The notes below the pieces were generated by a model that saw only the letters and a program-made list of their open reading frames with translations, ran no database searches and was not told where the DNA came from. Below, piece by piece: positions 1 to 7,833 of a stretch of DNA of 64,000 nucleotides. The stretch spans positions 772,358 to 836,357 of the forward strand of contig JAGTJX010000001.1 of NCBI GenBank assembly GCA_023657465.1, read 5' to 3'. The position numbers and the translations under genes were made by a program. Position 1 is the stretch's first letter, and every line of letters starts with the position of its first letter. This stretch comes from Lysobacteraceae bacterium. GTDB taxonomy: Bacteria; Bdellovibrionota; UBA1018; JAGTJX01.

Positions 1-802
1 AAAAGTGAATATGAGATCAGAGCGCGGAATCTGGGTGAAGAACTCACTCATGGAAGCGGAGTGGGGTGGAAAGTTTACTGTCATTAATAGCATGGCTGCT
101 CCGAGAGCTGTGGGTGAAGCCAACTTGATCCAAGGAAAGCTGTTCTTCAAAGATAGACAGTTCAATATGCTTTCTGGAAAAGTAAGTTTTGATAATCCTA
201 CTCAGATCAACCCAAGGTTTAATATTTTATCTTCTGCTGAAATTAATAGGACAAAAATTAATCTTGCAGCAAACGGAAGACTCAATGAATGGAGTTTAGA
301 TCTCACATCTAATCCTTCGTTACCCACGAGTGAAATTCTCTCACTCTTATCCATTGGATTTACTTCTGAGGAGTTGAGTAGACAAACGAATGTAAATAGG
401 TCTTCACTCAGTCAGACAGAAGCAGCGACTGTAGTTCTCAATTCACTTAACTTTAATAAAGACTTACAAAACAAAACAGGCTTCGAAGTCCAGCTCAACG
501 AAGCTCAGACGAGTCAAATCGGAAACTCAGTAACTAAACCACAAGGAACAGCAGATCTGTTTGCGTCCCCTAAGATCGTTATTCGGAGAAGAATTGGAGA
601 CCGTCTTAGTCTGAGTGTTGGAAGCACCGTCGGAGTGGGTACAAACATACAGCGGGAAGCGAACGCAGAATATCGACTGAATGATAGTTTGTCGTTTCAA
701 GGTGTGTTCAATGCGTTTGAGCAACAACAGTCAGCTTCATCTGTTTCAACTCAGCAAACATCTTATGGTGCTGATATCAAGGTCCAAAGGAGGTTTAAGT
801 GA
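1..802 (+). CDS. tamB: TamB-family translocation/assembly protein, C-terminal fragment
   Basis: Only the last 265 or so residues are in the window; the frame is open at base 1, so the gene begins upstream. TamB is a long inner-membrane-anchored, beta-rich protein that spans the periplasm and works with an Omp85 partner in outer-membrane biogenesis. The fragment shows the conserved C-terminal (DUF490) pattern: an LPTSEILSLLSIG segment, a stretch beginning ASPKIVIRRRIGD, and amphipathic strands up to the terminal QRRFK. The next gene, an Omp85 protein, starts inside its stop codon (GTGA overlap), so the two are translationally coupled. The family call is firm for the C-terminal domain; the total length is unknown. 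Confidence 0.82.
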   Translation, partial: KVNMRSERGIWVKNSLMEAEWGGKFTVINSMAAPRAVGEANLIQGKLFFKDRQFNMLSGKVSFDNPTQINPRFNILSSAEINRTKINLAANGRLNEWSLDLTSNPSLPTSEILSLLSIGFTSEELSRQTNVNRSSLSQTEAATVVLNSLNFNKDLQNKTGFEVQLNEAQTSQIGNSVTKPQGTADLFASPKIVIRRRIGDRLSLSVGSTVGVGTNIQREANAEYRLNDSLSFQGVFNAFEQQQSASSVSTQQTSYGADIKVQRRFK

Positions 803-3207
803 ATCTCCTGAAGATATTTCCTACAATTATAATAGCATTAACTTCACTCAGTTTTGCTCAAGAAACCAAGATCATCAGCGGTTATCAACTATCTCCTGCG
901 AAGAATAGTTTTCCAGGCACGAGCGAACTCCTCGATAAGTTAGATGAAAAACTCAAGCCTGTTCTTAATGTAGAAATTGGCAAAGAGCCAAGCTCAGATC
1001 GACTCATGAATTTTAAGAAGACGATTGAGAATGTAATCAATACAACAGATCGAGTGGGGGCACGAGTTGTTGATGCACAGACTATGGGTATGGGTGGTCA
1101 GCAAGTCATGCTTCAGTTCAGCATTGATTTAGGTGAGAGAGTTGAGTTTGGGTTTTTAGGTAATAATGTTTATTCCAAATCAGACCTGCAAGACTTAATC
1201 GATGAGCAGAAGCAAATTGGGTTAGGTCGAGACTACGTCGAATCTATTCGAAAAAAAATTATTTCTTTTTATGTAGAAAAAGCATTCTCAAAAATTAAGG
1301 TCAGTACTCGTACTCTGGAAAATCCAAGTATTGCCGAAAGAAAAATCATTTATGTCATAGAAGAGGGTGAGCGCCATCGTATTGGAGAAATACAGTTCGA
1401 AGGTGCAGTTGCTATTACTCAAGAGACTTTGAAGAGGAAGTTTTATGAAAACGCTCCTCCCATTATTGAAAAAGGATATTTCTCAGAGAAAGAAATCGAA
1501 AAAACTTCTCAGAATTTAGTCGAGTGGATTCGCTCTCAAGGATACCTCTCTTCGAAGCTCCTCACGGTTAAGTCAACAGTGAGAGAGAATGAAGCAATCG
1601 TCGATCTTAAAATTTATATCAATGAGGGTGAGCAGACGATTGTTCGAGCGATTCAAGTTCAAGGTAATTCCACTTTCTCTCAAGCAGAGATTCTTCAGAT
1701 GTTGGGTTTAGTAGAAGGAGCACCTCTCAATGTATTCATGTTCAATGATGGACTAGAAGTTGTGAAGCTTGCCTATAGAAACTTTGGTCACCTTGAGTTT
1801 GCTTTTACGAATGAAGGTCAGCCTACTGTGATCCAATACTCCAATAAAAATCGTTGGGCAGACATCAGTATTGAGCTCAATGAAGGCCAAAGGTTTAAAG
1901 CTGGTAATATTACGATTGAAGGAAATGAACTTACGAAAGATGAGGTCATTAAACGTGAGTTGCAATTTGACGAAGGTGAAGTACTGGAAGAACGAAGATT
2001 GTTTGAATCTGAGTCAAGACTCCGACGCTTGGGTATATTTTCAGATGTGAAAACGAAAACTATTCAGAATCCAGTGCATGCTGATGTTAAAGATGTAGTC
2101 ATTCAAGTTCAAGAAGCTTCTCGTGGACTAGCTTCTACTGGTATTGGATATCGAAACGACGTAGGCATTCGTATATTTGCTGATCTCACGTATGCGAATC
2201 TTTTTAAAAGTAACCATACTTTTGGTCTTGGAGCTTCCGTTAATCGAAGGCTGAAAAACGTAGAAAACAGGGTGAGGGATCCAGTCGAAGGTCTCGATTA
2301 CGAAGCTCGGATGAATTACACTTGGCCTTGGTTTTTGGTTCCAGAGCTATCCTTTCGTCCTGAGATTGTTCAGCGCAGATTCCATTATGAGCTCTTCAGA
2401 GATGAAACCACTCAGCTTTTAATGACGTTTGAAAAACCAATCATTAGAAAATGGGGATTATCAGCTGGACTTACCTATTCCATTCAGAGAACAGCTCAAA
2501 CAGATGCCGTGAGCACGAGTGATAATACTCTCTTCACTGTTGGTGCACTTACTCCTAGTCTGACGCTTGATCTCAGGGATTCGCCTTTGAGTCCTACTAA
2601 GGGCTTCTATGGAAACATCAGCTATGAGATTGCATCTCCTGCTTTGGGTTCCCAAGCAGAGTTTCCGGCAATCGCTTACAACCGAATTCTCACTCGTTTT
2701 GATGAGTTTATTCCCATCATGAAGTTTGCAACACTGTTCCTGAGTGTGCGCACAGGTTTTGTAAGGAACTTGATTAGCCCAAGCTCTAATCCTTCTGATC
2801 CACTTAAGGTAGGAGTTCCTCTGTTTAAGCAGTTTGCTCTTGGGGGCATTAATAGTGTGAGGGGATTCCAATTTCAGGGAATTAACATTGGAAACAAGGG
2901 AAATGGGAGTTTGACTGACTTTTCTATTCAAGGAACGCTCACGTATGTGAATTACCGCTCTCAGATTGACTTTGCGCTTTCGGAGTCTGTGAAGTTAGGT
3001 CCGTTCTTGGATGCTGCAAACTTGTTGGTCGATGAGTTCTCTTTCAATCGGAGTATGAAGTTTGGAGCAGGTATTGGACTGCGGTACATGACTCCAATTG
3101 GACCTGCTAACTTCGATTGGGGTTTCAATCTCAATCCTGAGTTTATTCCAAGAACACGGCAGACAGAGTCGTCCAATCAGTTTTATTTCTCACTCGGAAT
3201 TATTTAG
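799..3207 (+). CDS. Omp85-family outer membrane assembly protein (TamA/BamA-like)
   Basis: An 802-residue outer membrane protein expected to insert or assemble other outer membrane proteins. An N-terminal signal peptide (about residues 1-20, cut after SFA) is followed by at least four POTRA-like repeats that can be picked out by their E-G-x-x-x-x-x-x-I-x-I/V-x-G-N patterns. A C-terminal barrel follows, with the Omp85 loop-6 motif VRGF near residue 687. The start is GTG at 799 with an excellent AAAGGAGG site at 786-793. Linkage to tamB argues for the TamA role, but TamA is usually about 580 residues with three POTRAs, so the length is closer to BamA. The last residue is Ile rather than the usual aromatic residue. 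Family is certain; TamA versus BamA is inferred. Confidence 0.85.
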   Translation: MNLLKIFPTIIIALTSLSFAQETKIISGYQLSPAKNSFPGTSELLDKLDEKLKPVLNVEIGKEPSSDRLMNFKKTIENVINTTDRVGARVVDAQTMGMGGQQVMLQFSIDLGERVEFGFLGNNVYSKSDLQDLIDEQKQIGLGRDYVESIRKKIISFYVEKAFSKIKVSTRTLENPSIAERKIIYVIEEGERHRIGEIQFEGAVAITQETLKRKFYENAPPIIEKGYFSEKEIEKTSQNLVEWIRSQGYLSSKLLTVKSTVRENEAIVDLKIYINEGEQTIVRAIQVQGNSTFSQAEILQMLGLVEGAPLNVFMFNDGLEVVKLAYRNFGHLEFAFTNEGQPTVIQYSNKNRWADISIELNEGQRFKAGNITIEGNELTKDEVIKRELQFDEGEVLEERRLFESESRLRRLGIFSDVKTKTIQNPVHADVKDVVIQVQEASRGLASTGIGYRNDVGIRIFADLTYANLFKSNHTFGLGASVNRRLKNVENRVRDPVEGLDYEARMNYTWPWFLVPELSFRPEIVQRRFHYELFRDETTQLLMTFEKPIIRKWGLSAGLTYSIQRTAQTDAVSTSDNTLFTVGALTPSLTLDLRDSPLSPTKGFYGNISYEIASPALGSQAEFPAIAYNRILTRFDEFIPIMKFATLFLSVRTGFVRNLISPSSNPSDPLKVGVPLFKQFALGGINSVRGFQFQGINIGNKGNGSLTDFSIQGTLTYVNYRSQIDFALSESVKLGPFLDAANLLVDEFSFNRSMKFGAGIGLRYMTPIGPANFDWGFNLNPEFIPRTRQTESSNQFYFSLGII

Positions 3208-3233
3208 CCTGAGCTCTCAGTTAGCGAAGTCTT

Positions 3234-3320
3234 CAAACCTTACAAAAGTGTCAGATTCGAAGGTAGTTGTGATGTGTTAATAGCGCCAAACCTGACACTT
3301 TTGTAAGGTTTGGCGCTATT
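3234..3320. repeat. Two interlocking inverted repeats between convergent genes
   Basis: Bases 3234-3254 are a perfect 21-bp inverted repeat of 3292-3312. Bases 3279-3293 are a perfect 15-bp inverted repeat of 3306-3320, with a 12-base loop. The arms are interleaved (A, C, A', C') and A' and C' share bases, so the two hairpins exclude each other or could form a pseudoknot-like fold. The element lies between the convergent ends of the Omp85 gene and the M56 gene. It may terminate transcription from both sides, although no long T run follows either stem. A mobile repeat (REP-like) is the alternative. Confidence 0.75.
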
Positions 3321-3345
3321 GGGTATTTCTTGTAGTCGCTAAAAA

Positions 3346-4929
3346 TTAATCCAACAACTGAGGATTCTTCATAATCAGAATCGCAGCCATAAGTTTAGGT
3401 ATGTAGTTGTTGTCGTTAGTGACACCAGAATCAATAAGGCTCCAGACATCTTTTTTTCCTGTTTTTTCTATAGCCTTAGACACTGCACTCTCGCCACAGT
3501 TGTAAGCAAGGGTAGAGAGCTCCCAACTATTGAAAAGCTTGTAGTTCTTCTTGAGGTATCTCATTGCGGCGTCGGTTTCTTTTTCAACATTGAGACGCTC
3601 ATCTACATTCCCACTCACTTTCATTCCATAGTTGTTAGCTGTGGATTTGATGAACATCCAGAGTCCCGCACCATGTGCGCTGAATGAGTCTTGCCTAAGG
3701 TTTTGGTATCCAGACTCAATGAGTGGAATAGCTTTTAGTTCGCTAGGAACATTGTGCTTAGTAATTTTCGGGTTGATTACGGGCTCATGACTTTTCATTC
3801 GCTCTAAGCTTTCCTTAAAAAACTTGCGTCCCTCTGGTGTTCCGACGAAATGATTGAGTTCTTTCATTACTGAATCATTGATCGTCACCAGTATCCCTGC
3901 TCCTTGATTCGATGTGGTTGCTAGAGCCAAGGCTTCGTCTCTCGTAATTGTTCTGCTCGACGCAATGTCTTTTGCTGCTAAGGCCAGACCTGACATCGTT
4001 ACTACTCCGAGAGTGACAAGTGCTGCGCGGATAAAACTAGCGTTCCATGCTTTGTTTTTCGTTTTCATTTTTTCTATTCTCCATTTGAGGGTTTTGCCTT
4101 CCGTCATAAAGATCAATCCCGTTGCGCATACGAGAGCGTCTTCATGACTTCGAGCGGATTGTGCTACTTGAAACAAGCAGCGTGCATATGCTTGCCACGA
4201 AATTTTCTTTTGGCCTAAAAGAGCTTCGTCGCATGCAAATTCTTGAATGATAGATATCTGTTTACTCCATAGGTGAATAGCTGGGTTCCAAGCGTTGAAA
4301 ATTTTAAGAAGCTGAATTCCCCAGATAAGTTTTGTATCTCCTTGGCGATGATGCTGGAGTTCGTGAAGTGTAGAGATTTTGATTTGATCAGGGTCAGTCT
4401 GCATCGATGAAGGCAATACTGTATAAGCAGTGTTAAATCCAAAATAGGAAAATGGAATACGAATGGATTCATTCATGAGGATTCTGCAGCTACCGATTCG
4501 TTTAATGAGAAATGAATTTTTTAATATTTTATTTAAGACCAAATAGTCCCGTAAAAGCTTCAAGAAATAAAAAAAAGAGATGAGTAGTGCTAGTGAAATC
4601 AGAATGGTACAAAAGTGAGTCATGTTTCTGGGTTTATCTATTCGTATATTCTCTGAAGTAGGTCGTGCTTGGCCGGCGTAAGAAAGTTGACTGACATTTC
4701 TACTAATTGTCTGACGAATTTCAGATCTGCTAAACGGTTTAAAGAATGTTTTCTCAGGCAAGTTTGTAATTCCAATGCTCATCGCAACGGCTATAGCGAG
4801 TAAGAAATGATTCATCGCTAATTCGGACTTTGCGGTGAGGAGAGTGAAGCGCTTGTTTGTGATTCGGAGTGTGAATGAGAAAATACATCCAGAAATGAGC
4901 ATTAGATTTAATAAGAGATAAAAACTCAT
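3346..4929 (-). CDS. BlaR1-like M56 metallopeptidase fused to an MltD-like lytic transglycosylase domain
   Basis: A 527-residue membrane protein. Hydrophobic segments lie near residues 1-20, 42-57 and 107-125, followed by an M56 peptidase domain with the zinc motif HELQHH (189-194) and a downstream E230/D234 in QEFACDEAL. A further hydrophobic segment lies at about 300-318. The exported C-terminal part (about 360-527) is an SLT/MltD-type domain with IPLIESGY (likely catalytic E405), AGLWMFIKSTANNYGM and AYNCGES motifs. In BlaR1/MecR1 the C-terminal sensor is a penicillin-binding domain; here it is a peptidoglycan lyase domain. The gene overlaps blaI by 4 bases, so the pair is co-translated. 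Inference: a cell-wall-damage sensor whose peptidase inactivates the BlaI repressor. Confidence 0.85.
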   Translation of the reverse strand: MSFYLLLNLMLISGCIFSFTLRITNKRFTLLTAKSELAMNHFLLAIAVAMSIGITNLPEKTFFKPFSRSEIRQTISRNVSQLSYAGQARPTSENIRIDKPRNMTHFCTILISLALLISFFYFLKLLRDYLVLNKILKNSFLIKRIGSCRILMNESIRIPFSYFGFNTAYTVLPSSMQTDPDQIKISTLHELQHHRQGDTKLIWGIQLLKIFNAWNPAIHLWSKQISIIQEFACDEALLGQKKISWQAYARCLFQVAQSARSHEDALVCATGLIFMTEGKTLKWRIEKMKTKNKAWNASFIRAALVTLGVVTMSGLALAAKDIASSRTITRDEALALATTSNQGAGILVTINDSVMKELNHFVGTPEGRKFFKESLERMKSHEPVINPKITKHNVPSELKAIPLIESGYQNLRQDSFSAHGAGLWMFIKSTANNYGMKVSGNVDERLNVEKETDAAMRYLKKNYKLFNSWELSTLAYNCGESAVSKAIEKTGKKDVWSLIDSGVTNDNNYIPKLMAAILIMKNPQLLD

Positions 4930-5315
4930 GCCCTCTCCTTATCTGAGATCATTTTTTTGATCGATTCGAGATCTTCATCGGTGAGGTCAACGCTACTGAG
5001 GAGCTGTTTCACTAGGGCAGTAGGTGTTCCATCGAAGACTTTGTTCACTACGTGTTGGACGGTTTTGGCTTCGTAATCTGACTTGGAGAGGAGGGGAATA
5101 TAAGTATGACCTCGTCCTTCTTTCCTGCTTTTTAACACCCCTTTTTGCTCCAAGATGCGCAGGATCGTAGAAACAGATGTGTAGGCGAGTTGTCTATCGC
5201 TAGGTAGGGTCTCAATCACATCAGCGACCGAGCCCTCCTTTATCTTCCAGATAGAATTCATGAGTTCGAGCTCAACTTCGGTCAGTAGCTTTCCGGTGGT
5301 GGTTTTCTTCGTCAT
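4926..5315 (-). CDS. blaI: BlaI/MecI/CopY-family transcriptional repressor
   Basis: A 129-residue winged-helix repressor typical in length for BlaI/MecI. The N-terminal half has the family pattern ELELMNSIWKIKEGSVADV, followed by the recognition-helix region AYTSVSTILRILEQKG. The C-terminal helices would dimerise. It overlaps the M56/transglycosylase gene by 4 bases, as in bla and mec systems where the sensor protease cleaves the repressor. Two perfect palindromes (5326-5341 and 5349-5364) and a TTGACT-N17-TTCAAT promoter lie immediately upstream, so self-repression is expected. The ATG lies 6 bases after the -10 element with no spaced Shine-Dalgarno site, suggesting a leaderless message. The regulated genes beyond this locus are unknown. 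Confidence 0.9.
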   Translation of the reverse strand: MTKKTTTGKLLTEVELELMNSIWKIKEGSVADVIETLPSDRQLAYTSVSTILRILEQKGVLKSRKEGRGHTYIPLLSKSDYEAKTVQHVVNKVFDGTPTALVKQLLSSVDLTDEDLESIKKMISDKERA

Positions 5316-5321
5316 ACCCTT

Positions 5322-5350
5322 ATTGAACTAAGGTTTTAGTTCTTAGTCAA
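5322..5350 (-). promoter_or_regulatory. Promoter of the blaI-M56 operon
   Basis: On the minus strand, TTGACT (5350-5345), a 17-base spacer and TTCAAT (5327-5322) lie just before the blaI ATG at 5315. Operator 2 overlaps the -35 element, and operator 1 covers the spacer and touches the -10 element. Transcription would start at or within a few bases of the ATG. Confidence 0.6.
5326..5341. promoter_or_regulatory. BlaI-type operator 1
   Basis: Perfect palindrome AACTAA-N4-TTAGTT, 16 bp, with the same half-sites and spacing as the neighbouring palindrome. Its position over the blaI promoter and next to a BlaI-family gene make it the likely repressor site. Confidence 0.75.
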
Positions 5351-5364
5351 CTAAATCTTTAGTT
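5349..5364. promoter_or_regulatory. BlaI-type operator 2
   Basis: Second perfect AACTAA-N4-TTAGTT palindrome, centred 23 bp from the first (about two helical turns). This would let two BlaI dimers bind the same DNA face. It lies toward the divergent gene at 5392, so it may also control that gene. Confidence 0.75.
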
Positions 5365-5391
5365 TGAGTAAAGACGAAGAGGAGTTGACAA

Positions 5392-5886
5392 ATGGCTGAA
5401 CGCGTTATATTTGTTCATCCCATGAAAATAATCACTTTAGTAACAGGCCTTTTACTCACAAACATCTGCCTCGCAGCTACTGCAGAGACATTCTATCGTC
5501 TCGATGACACTACCATCGCAGGAATCACTGCGGATTTCACAGCGGTAGAATGTGAAGAGGAAAAGAGTGAATACAACACAACATATACTTCTCATTACGT
5601 AGTGAGTGTTGAAGTTGCTAGTTACCCAAAAAACATTATTGCGAAGTTCCCATTCGTATTCAGAGATCATTCAACGACATGTGCAGCGGTAAAAAAGCGT
5701 GTGAGAGATTCTGCTCAGCCTTTATTCAGAAGAATTTCTCAACTTCAAAGAGGCGATATTCACTCCGTGACTTCAGAAGGCACTTCTCGAATCTGCTCAA
5801 AAAACGCTTTAGACATTACAGTCGATTCCGAAGGTCTTGTGATCTCACAAGAAGAAGTTTCGTTATCAGCTGCTTGTCCTAACTAA
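5392..5886 (+). CDS. Secreted protein of unknown function, divergent from blaI
   Basis: A 164-residue protein I do not recognise. A signal peptide is visible (MKIITLV... ending ICLAATA) after a 10-residue leader. ATG 5392 is chosen because it has a GAGGAG site with 7-base spacing, whereas the internal Met at codon 11 has none. The mature part has cysteines at CEEE, TTCAAV, RICSKN and AACPN, consistent with two disulfides in the periplasm. It shares the operator region with the blaI-M56 operon, so co-regulation under wall stress is plausible but inferred. Its stop codon overlaps that of the convergent agmatinase-family gene. Confidence 0.7.
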   Translation: MAERVIFVHPMKIITLVTGLLLTNICLAATAETFYRLDDTTIAGITADFTAVECEEEKSEYNTTYTSHYVVSVEVASYPKNIIAKFPFVFRDHSTTCAAVKKRVRDSAQPLFRRISQLQRGDIHSVTSEGTSRICSKNALDITVDSEGLVISQEEVSLSAACPN

Positions 5887-6836
5887 GCTTTAAGCGCAAT
5901 CAAGCTCATCATTTCAAACGCAAGAGCCGCTCCGAGTAGCGAAGTAATATCCGCGTGATCATACGCTGGAGAAACTTCGACCACGTCTCCTCCAATGAGA
6001 TTTAAGCCTTTTAGGGCTCGAATACAGCTGAGAGCTTCGACACTAGTCAGTCCGCCCACCACGGGTGTGCCAGTGCCTGGTGCGAACGCAGGATCGATTC
6101 CGTCGACATCAAACGAAATATAAATTTTGCCTTTGCCTGCGACCTTGCGAATCTTATCGAAGAACTTATCACGGGCACCACTCACATGAAATTCATCCAT
6201 GCTGAGAATGGAAACTCCTTGATCGAGAGTCCATGTGAGTTGTCCAGCATCTCCTAGTGGTCCACGAATTCCAATTTGAAATATTTTTTTAGGATTCACA
6301 GATTTGTTTTCAATGAGTCTTCGGATCGGAGTGCCGTGATGGAACTTCTCGCCCCAAGTCTCATCTCCTGTGTCCGTGTGTGCATCGAAGTGGATGAGAG
6401 TGATCTCTCCTTCGTGAGCCACAGTCTCTGTGAGGAGTGGAGTGAGGACGGAGTGATCTCCGCCCAATGCGATGATTTTTGATCCAGAATTCTTCAGCTC
6501 ACGAGTCTTGTTTTTAATGGCCTCAAGCGTCTTAGGTAGGCTCACTGGATTGACCGCTACGTCACCCACATCAGCGATTTTGAGGTCTTTATATATTCCG
6601 ACTGAAAGGCTCGGGTTGTAATTTCTGCAGAGAACTGAAGATTCTCGGAGTGCTCTGGGCCCAAACCGCGATCCTGGGCGGTAAGTGGTGCCTGCATCGG
6701 TGGGAATGCCTAAAATAGCTATATCTAGCTCGTTTTTGGCTGGTTTTTCGACAAAAGGCAGCCTGCTAAAGGTCGTAATTCCTGAGAACCGGGGGTAAAT
6801 TCCTGGGTCGACAGGTTTAAATTTTGAATTTGGCAA
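5883..6836 (-). CDS. speB: Agmatinase/arginase-family ureohydrolase
   Basis: A 317-residue manganese hydrolase that splits urea from agmatine or a related guanidino compound. The family metal motifs are all present: GGDHSV, DAHTDTGDE and SFDVDGIDPAFAPGTG. The long ATG-initiated version starts at 6857 without a ribosome site. TTG at 6836 has AAAGGAG 7 bases upstream (6850-6844) and is preferred. The nearby ATG at 6840 is out of frame and gives a 7-codon peptide. It stands alone, divergent from rplM, with no other polyamine genes nearby, so the substrate (agmatine, arginine, guanidinobutyrate) cannot be settled from sequence. Confidence 0.82.
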   Translation of the reverse strand: MPNSKFKPVDPGIYPRFSGITTFSRLPFVEKPAKNELDIAILGIPTDAGTTYRPGSRFGPRALRESSVLCRNYNPSLSVGIYKDLKIADVGDVAVNPVSLPKTLEAIKNKTRELKNSGSKIIALGGDHSVLTPLLTETVAHEGEITLIHFDAHTDTGDETWGEKFHHGTPIRRLIENKSVNPKKIFQIGIRGPLGDAGQLTWTLDQGVSILSMDEFHVSGARDKFFDKIRKVAGKGKIYISFDVDGIDPAFAPGTGTPVVGGLTSVEALSCIRALKGLNLIGGDVVEVSPAYDHADITSLLGAALAFEMMSLIALKA

Positions 6837-6856
6837 GCATTGACTCCTTTTCGTCA

Positions 6857-6883
6857 TTGACTACGATGCTCTCGTCTTGTAAT
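6857..6883 (+). promoter_or_regulatory. Candidate rplM-rpsI promoter
   Basis: TTGACT (6857-6862), a short 15-base spacer and TGTAAT (6878-6883, five of six matches to TATAAT). The -10 ends 11 bases before the first ATG of rplM, giving either a nearly leaderless message or a 27-30 base leader for the second ATG at 6919. Confidence 0.4.
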
Positions 6884-6894
6884 TCCAACCCTCT

Positions 6895-7407
6895 ATGTTG
6901 CAACAAAAAACGCGTCAAATGAAGCAGATTGGTCCCCATTATTTCGAACCTAAAGGTCCTAACGCCCCTAAATGGTTCATCGTCGACGCAAAGGACCAAG
7001 TCGTTGGTCGTTTAGCATCCATGATCGCAAAGGTCTTGGTGGGTAAGCACAAGCCATCTTTCACCCGTCACGCAGACACCGGTGATTTCGTTGTTGTGGT
7101 GAACGCTGAAAAAGTTGTTTTCACACGTAACAAATGGAAACAAAAAATTTACAGAGATTACTCTGGATATATTAGTGGTTTGAAAGAAAAAACTGCTGAG
7201 CAACTCCTAGCTCGTCACCCAGAACAAATTCTTGAAAGAGCGGTTCAGGGAATGCTCAACAAAACAAATTTAGCACGTCACCAGTTGAAGAAACTTAAAG
7301 TCTACGCAGGAGAGAAACATCCTCATGCTGCTCAAGACCCACAAACTCTTCCACTCTCAGCAACTCGCCGATCAGCATTGACGGCAAAGAAAGGTAAAAA
7401 AGTTTAA
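6895..7407 (+). CDS. rplM: 50S ribosomal protein L13
   Basis: L13 binds 23S rRNA early in large-subunit assembly. The protein is 170 residues, longer than the usual 140-150, and carries the family segments [38 protein letters not shown] and [22 protein letters not shown]. Neither ATG 6895 nor ATG 6919 has a Shine-Dalgarno site. The second gives a more typical N-terminus, so the start is uncertain. The stop codon overlaps the rpsI start (TAATG), the usual rplM-rpsI coupling. Confidence 0.95.
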   Translation: MLQQKTRQMKQIGPHYFEPKGPNAPKWFIVDAKDQVVGRLASMIAKVLVGKHKPSFTRHADTGDFVVVVNAEKVVFTRNKWKQKIYRDYSGYISGLKEKTAEQLLARHPEQILERAVQGMLNKTNLARHQLKKLKVYAGEKHPHAAQDPQTLPLSATRRSALTAKKGKKV

Positions 7408-7817
7408 TGGCTGCTGCAACTCGCGAAAAAATTCACCAAGTTGGTAAACGTAAATCCTCTATCGCAAGAGCTTATCTCGCTCCTCGTACTGGCGACACCG
7501 GTATGATCCGCATCAATAAGAGAGCTTTTGAAGATTACTTTCCAACAGAAATGCTCCGTTTGCGCGTTTTGCAGCCTTTAGAGCTCACACAAACCATTGG
7601 TATGTATGATATTATGATGAACATCCGTGGGGGTGGAATCTCTGGCCAAGCAGGCGCAGCACGTCATGCCATTACTAAAGCATTGCTCGAAATTGATACA
7701 GGATACCGTCCTGTACTCAAAAAAGCGGGTCTTATTACCCGTGACTCAAGAGAAGTCGAACGTAAGAAATACGGACTCTCTGGAGCTCGTAAACGTTACC
7801 AATTCTCTAAACGTTAA
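7407..7817 (+). CDS. rpsI: 30S ribosomal protein S9
   Basis: S9 sits in the head of the small subunit with its C-terminal tail reaching the P-site tRNA. The 136-residue product has the family signature [20 protein letters not shown] and the basic end [17 protein letters not shown], including the terminal Lys-Arg that contacts tRNA. It is translationally coupled to rplM by a one-base stop/start overlap. A hairpin terminator follows. Confidence 0.97.
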   Translation: MAAATREKIHQVGKRKSSIARAYLAPRTGDTGMIRINKRAFEDYFPTEMLRLRVLQPLELTQTIGMYDIMMNIRGGGISGQAGAARHAITKALLEIDTGYRPVLKKAGLITRDSREVERKKYGLSGARKRYQFSKR

Positions 7818-7833
7818 TTTAATCATCAGTTTT

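Noticed and set aside
2461-2931. 156-codon open frame on the minus strand inside the Omp85 gene
   Set aside because: It is antisense to a conserved barrel, has no ribosome site and no recognisable protein pattern.
7627-7833. N-terminal part of the long open frame starting inside rpsI
   Set aside because: It overlaps conserved rpsI codons in another frame, so it is a shadow up to the rpsI stop.
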